The notes beneath the pieces were generated by a model. The model worked only from the letters and a program-made list of their open reading frames with translations. It was not told the DNA's origin and searched no databases. From Mesorhizobium sp. STM 4661 (GTDB lineage Bacteria; Pseudomonadota; Alphaproteobacteria; Rhizobiales; Rhizobiaceae): 64,000 nucleotides of DNA. Shown here piece after piece: positions 61,357-64,000 of the stretch. The position numbers and the translations under genes were made by a program. The first letter of the stretch is position 1. Each line of letters begins with the position of its first letter. Location of the stretch: positions 1-64,000 of the forward strand of contig NZ_CAAF010000030.1 of assembly GCF_000359125.1 (NCBI RefSeq). The letters are read 5' to 3'.

Positions 61357-62285
61357 CAGCCTCCAACCTCCGCGGATGGATCAGGACGGGACCCATTGCT
61401 CCCGTCTCCGATCTTCACCAGCACAATCGTGACATTGTCTGTTCCGCCGCGGGCCAGCACAGTTTGCAGCAGGTTTTCGCATGCCGCCTGAGGTGTCGCG
61501 GACACCGCTGCCGCCTCGATCTCGGCGTCGGTGACGTGCGCCGTCAGCCCATCGGTGCTCAACACGAAAATGTCCCCCGGCATGATTTCGCCTTGCTGGA
61601 AATCGATGACGATCTCGTCGCTGACCCCAACCGCATGCGTGATGACATTGCGGCGCGGCCAGGTGAGCGCTTCGGCCGCGCTGATCATGCCCCTGTCGAG
61701 AAGTTCCTGAACTTCGGTATGGTCCCTCGAAATCTGCGAGATCGAGGCGTTGCGGATCAGGTAGACCCGGCTGTCGCCCGCCCACAGGCAGGCAAACCGT
61801 CCATTCATCGCCAGCAGGGCGGCGACGGTTGAGCCTATGGTTATGCCGCGAGACTCCGATATCCCGCGGATCTCGGCATTGGCCCGGCTCAGCCGGTCCT
61901 CGAAGCGCGCGCGAAGATCCGGTGCGGAACTTGCTATGCCGATCGTTGCCAGATGATCGACGATGCTGGCCGAAGCGACTTCTCCGGCATCATGTCCGCC
62001 CATTCCATCGGCCACCACCCACAGGCCGGTTTCCGGCTCGACCAGATAGCTGTCTTCATTGAGCTCGCGGACACAGCCTCTGTGGCTAACGCCGAAGCTT
62101 TCAAAGGGAAGGGCGACATTGTTCAATTTGCCACCAAGCGCTTCGCAAGCGTCCTCTGCGGCGCATTTTTCCAGCGCTCGCCCGCGCCAGTTTGCCACAG
62201 GCGCAGATATTAAAGTATCGAAATCAACGTCCGAGCGTCTGTTGCCCATGGACAGCGCCACCATGCTGGAAAGCTCGAAGGCCAT
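61356..62285 (-). CDS. PP2C-type Ser/Thr phosphatase (PppA-like)
   Basis: This 309-residue cytosolic phosphatase carries all PP2C motifs: SHRGCVRELNEDSYLV, VVADGMGGHDAGE, AGDSRVYLIRN, FVLSTDGLTAHV and GGTDNVTIVLV. The paired Asp residues bind the two Mn2+/Mg2+ ions. It reverses the kinase's phosphorylation and turns T6SS firing off. ATG 62285 is one base after the tssM stop with AAAGG upstream; later Met codons lack such a site. Confidence 0.9.
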   Translation of the reverse strand: MAFELSSMVALSMGNRRSDVDFDTLISAPVANWRGRALEKCAAEDACEALGGKLNNVALPFESFGVSHRGCVRELNEDSYLVEPETGLWVVADGMGGHDAGEVASASIVDHLATIGIASSAPDLRARFEDRLSRANAEIRGISESRGITIGSTVAALLAMNGRFACLWAGDSRVYLIRNASISQISRDHTEVQELLDRGMISAAEALTWPRRNVITHAVGVSDEIVIDFQQGEIMPGDIFVLSTDGLTAHVTDAEIEAAAVSATPQAACENLLQTVLARGGTDNVTIVLVKIGDGSNGSRPDPSAEVGG

Positions 62286-62286
62286 C

Positions 62287-64000
62287 TCAAAAAGCCTTTG
62301 GACAGCTGAATCCGGAAAGCGCGGGAAGGAGGAGGGGGTTGGGGTCCGAACCGGTCTGGATCGTATAGGCGACATCGCGTCCGCCGATCACGAAGCGGGC
62401 TTCAGTGTTGCCGCCGGTGCTGGTGATGGCCGCCTTGTCCAGCAGTCGCTTCAGTGCCCACGGACCGTCGAACTTGATGGCGGACTCACGGCCTGGCATT
62501 TCCGGCATGAGGCTCAGGCTGGCGGACGAGGAAGCCGTGCCGCTCGGCCAGGTCACCGTGCTTGGCGCGTTGCCTGCCTGGTTGCTTTGGACGATCTGGC
62601 CATCGACGTCGAGTATTGCCGCATCGGCATCGCCATGCAGTGAAGACGGCGTAAAGGTGACGCTCACCGACGGCACAGAACCGCCCGAGGGAAAGAAGAC
62701 GTTGCGGATTTCCGCAGCCAGCTGGAAGCCTTTCAAGGTCGACTTCGAGAGGTCGCGCCCGAAGCGCGCATCCTGTTTCCAACTCCAGTCCTGGCTGGTC
62801 ATGTCGATCAGCGGTGCGAGATTTTGTGCGAAGAAGCGGTCCAGCAGCCCGCCTGGAGCGAACAGTTTCGAGAAATCCGCCATTGCAATGTCCTCGGTGC
62901 TGTTGCCAGCGAAAGGATAGTGACCGTTGACGGCCTCTTCGCAGGCGCGCGTCACCGTCTGGTCGAGCATCTGGTTCAGATTCGCCACCGAGGTTTCGGC
63001 GACGTTGCCCTCAAACTCGTCGGCCGTCGCGTTGACCATCCGCGCGAGTTGCTTGGGCAGACGCGAGACATTGGCGCGAAGGGTGGATATCTGCAGTTGT
63101 AGATTCATGTTGACGCGTTCCGTCTGCGAGGGAACGTCGGCCGCCAGTTGCAGGCTCTGGTAGATGTCACGGAAATTCTGGGTCAATGCATCGATGGGGC
63201 GGCGTCCGGCAGGACCGTTCACCAGCGTCTGGAATGACCTGAACTGCGCTTCGATGTTTGCCCCGGGATGCTGGTTCTGTGTGCTCGGGGACCCTGCGCC
63301 GGCGCGGCTTTGCGATTTGCCCGTGGCAATCTGTATGCCGATGCGGGCCAAACCCTTGGCGATGTCCGCAGCCTTCCGCGGCTGGTTCTGAACGGCGCTG
63401 GATTCTAGTTCGGAGGCTCTGTTGAGCCCGACTTCCCGCGTCAGGGCTGTCTCGTCGGCTATCGCCGTAAAAAGCTGGTCGATCGGCGAGGTTGGTGATG
63501 CGGCAGCGGAAAGCGCGATATAGTGCGGTTTGTCTTTCAGCATCGCTTTGAACCTCAGTTCATCGAGGACGGCGTTCCACGCCGCGGCGAACTCCTTCCC
63601 GTAGCGATCGAGAAGTTCTGGACCGAGCTTGAGCAGTTCCTGATCGATGCCGCCTTGCTCGCCGCCACCGCCGAGAACCCATTGGTCGTCGACCAGCATC
63701 TGCGCAACGCGCGAGAGTTGCCCGAGGTAGAAGTCGTTGAAGCCGGCATAGGTGTAGATACCGGGAACACGAACATCAGACAGATCGCTGCCGTCGGTGC
63801 GCTCGAACAGCAACTGCGCTTCCGGGCCACCTTTCGCGGTAACAGAAAAATCGTCCAGCGCCGCCGCGTATGCAGCCGACTTGATCAATGCGGAGGCGCG
63901 ATCGGCCAGGCTCATGCGCCCGAGCGAGCGCTGGGCGGATTCGACAAGCGGTCGGTTAAGTTCGAAAATCGGATCATAGGCGTCGTCCAATGCAAGCATG
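62287..64000 (-). CDS. tssM: TssM (IcmF-like) T6SS protein, C-terminal part
   Basis: At least 570 residues are visible and the gene continues beyond the window edge, so the Met near 63999 is probably internal. The visible part matches the C-terminal region of TssM: DDFSVTAKGG, the DQLFTAIADETALTR block, and MVNATADEF, QNLAPLIDMTSQDWSWKQDA, then VFFPSGGSVPSVSVTFTPSS and WALKRLLDKA, the final beta-domain that lies in the periplasm. TssM joins TssL and TssJ in the membrane complex. It heads the tssM-phosphatase-kinase operon. Confidence 0.85.
   Translation of the reverse strand, partial: MLALDDAYDPIFELNRPLVESAQRSLGRMSLADRASALIKSAAYAAALDDFSVTAKGGPEAQLLFERTDGSDLSDVRVPGIYTYAGFNDFYLGQLSRVAQMLVDDQWVLGGGGEQGGIDQELLKLGPELLDRYGKEFAAAWNAVLDELRFKAMLKDKPHYIALSAAASPTSPIDQLFTAIADETALTREVGLNRASELESSAVQNQPRKAADIAKGLARIGIQIATGKSQSRAGAGSPSTQNQHPGANIEAQFRSFQTLVNGPAGRRPIDALTQNFRDIYQSLQLAADVPSQTERVNMNLQLQISTLRANVSRLPKQLARMVNATADEFEGNVAETSVANLNQMLDQTVTRACEEAVNGHYPFAGNSTEDIAMADFSKLFAPGGLLDRFFAQNLAPLIDMTSQDWSWKQDARFGRDLSKSTLKGFQLAAEIRNVFFPSGGSVPSVSVTFTPSSLHGDADAAILDVDGQIVQSNQAGNAPSTVTWPSGTASSSASLSLMPEMPGRESAIKFDGPWALKRLLDKAAITSTGGNTEARFVIGGRDVAYTIQTGSDPNPLLLPALSGFSCPKAF

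Overview
The window looks like high-GC alphaproteobacterial DNA, most likely Hyphomicrobiales (Mesorhizobium or a near relative). Family content supports this: two BTLCP-type transglutaminase-like cysteine peptidases, DUF1036, DUF922, and a type VI secretion tssM linked to a PpkA/PppA-type kinase-phosphatase pair. The genus is inference; there is no rRNA or other marker. I saw no rRNA, tRNA, CRISPR array or intact insertion sequence.

Layout. 0.8-5 kb: a small His-rich repeat protein and a tellurite/stress block on the minus strand (TelA, TerD, an unnamed 361-aa protein, a TerF-like vWA protein). 5-9 kb: YihY/BrkB membrane protein, DUF922 putative metallopeptidase, a zf-TFIIB protein and a SleB cell-wall hydrolase. 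9-15 kb: metal efflux and transport (a ZntA/PbrA-type ATPase with two HMA domains, CcdA, a CDF transporter, a ZIP transporter). 15-22 kb: envelope and redox genes (ICMT-like methyltransferase, two L,D-transpeptidases, parvulin PPIase, DsbA, LspA, BTLCP peptidase) and a copper-delivery pair (SCO1, PCu(A)C). 22-32 kb: a PbrR/ZntR-type MerR regulator, a DMT transporter with a His-rich tail, an overlapping multicopper oxidase-ZIP pair, a PAP2 phosphatase, a lipid kinase, CDF genes (one broken) and a second zf-TFIIB protein. 32-36 kb: M23 peptidase, nrsF remnant, second BTLCP. 36-42.6 kb: a copper/thiol-redox operon (Met-rich protein, multicopper oxidase, two DUF411 proteins, two thioredoxin-like proteins, SCO1, DsbA) ending in a broken ccdA. 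42.6-46.6 kb: a recombination-scarred zone of gene fragments around an intact LysR-SDR pair. 46.7-49.2 kb: a SWIM-SNF2 helicase. 49.7-64 kb: a type VI secretion accessory region with two caspase-like proteins, an OmpA protein, an M23-lytic transglycosylase fusion, DUF1036, a Ser/Thr kinase, a PP2C phosphatase and the 3' part of tssM.

Main observation. Four promoters spread over 23 kb have the same MerR-type architecture: a -35 hexamer directly followed by a CTCTAG-N3-CTAGAG-like dyad inside a 19-bp spacer. They precede the ZntA/PbrA-type ATPase, lspA, the PAP2 phosphatase and the second zf-TFIIB gene. A related dyad lies just upstream of the only MerR gene, whose cysteines (C78, C113, C121, C133) suggest a divalent Zn/Cd/Pb sensor. 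ATPase, LspA and PAP2 phosphatase are the PbrA, PbrC and PbrB functions of the known lead-resistance operon, here apparently dispersed into separate units, with a zf-TFIIB protein as a possible new member.

Gene starts were chosen from visible Shine-Dalgarno sequences and spacing, and family names come from motif recognition without database searches.
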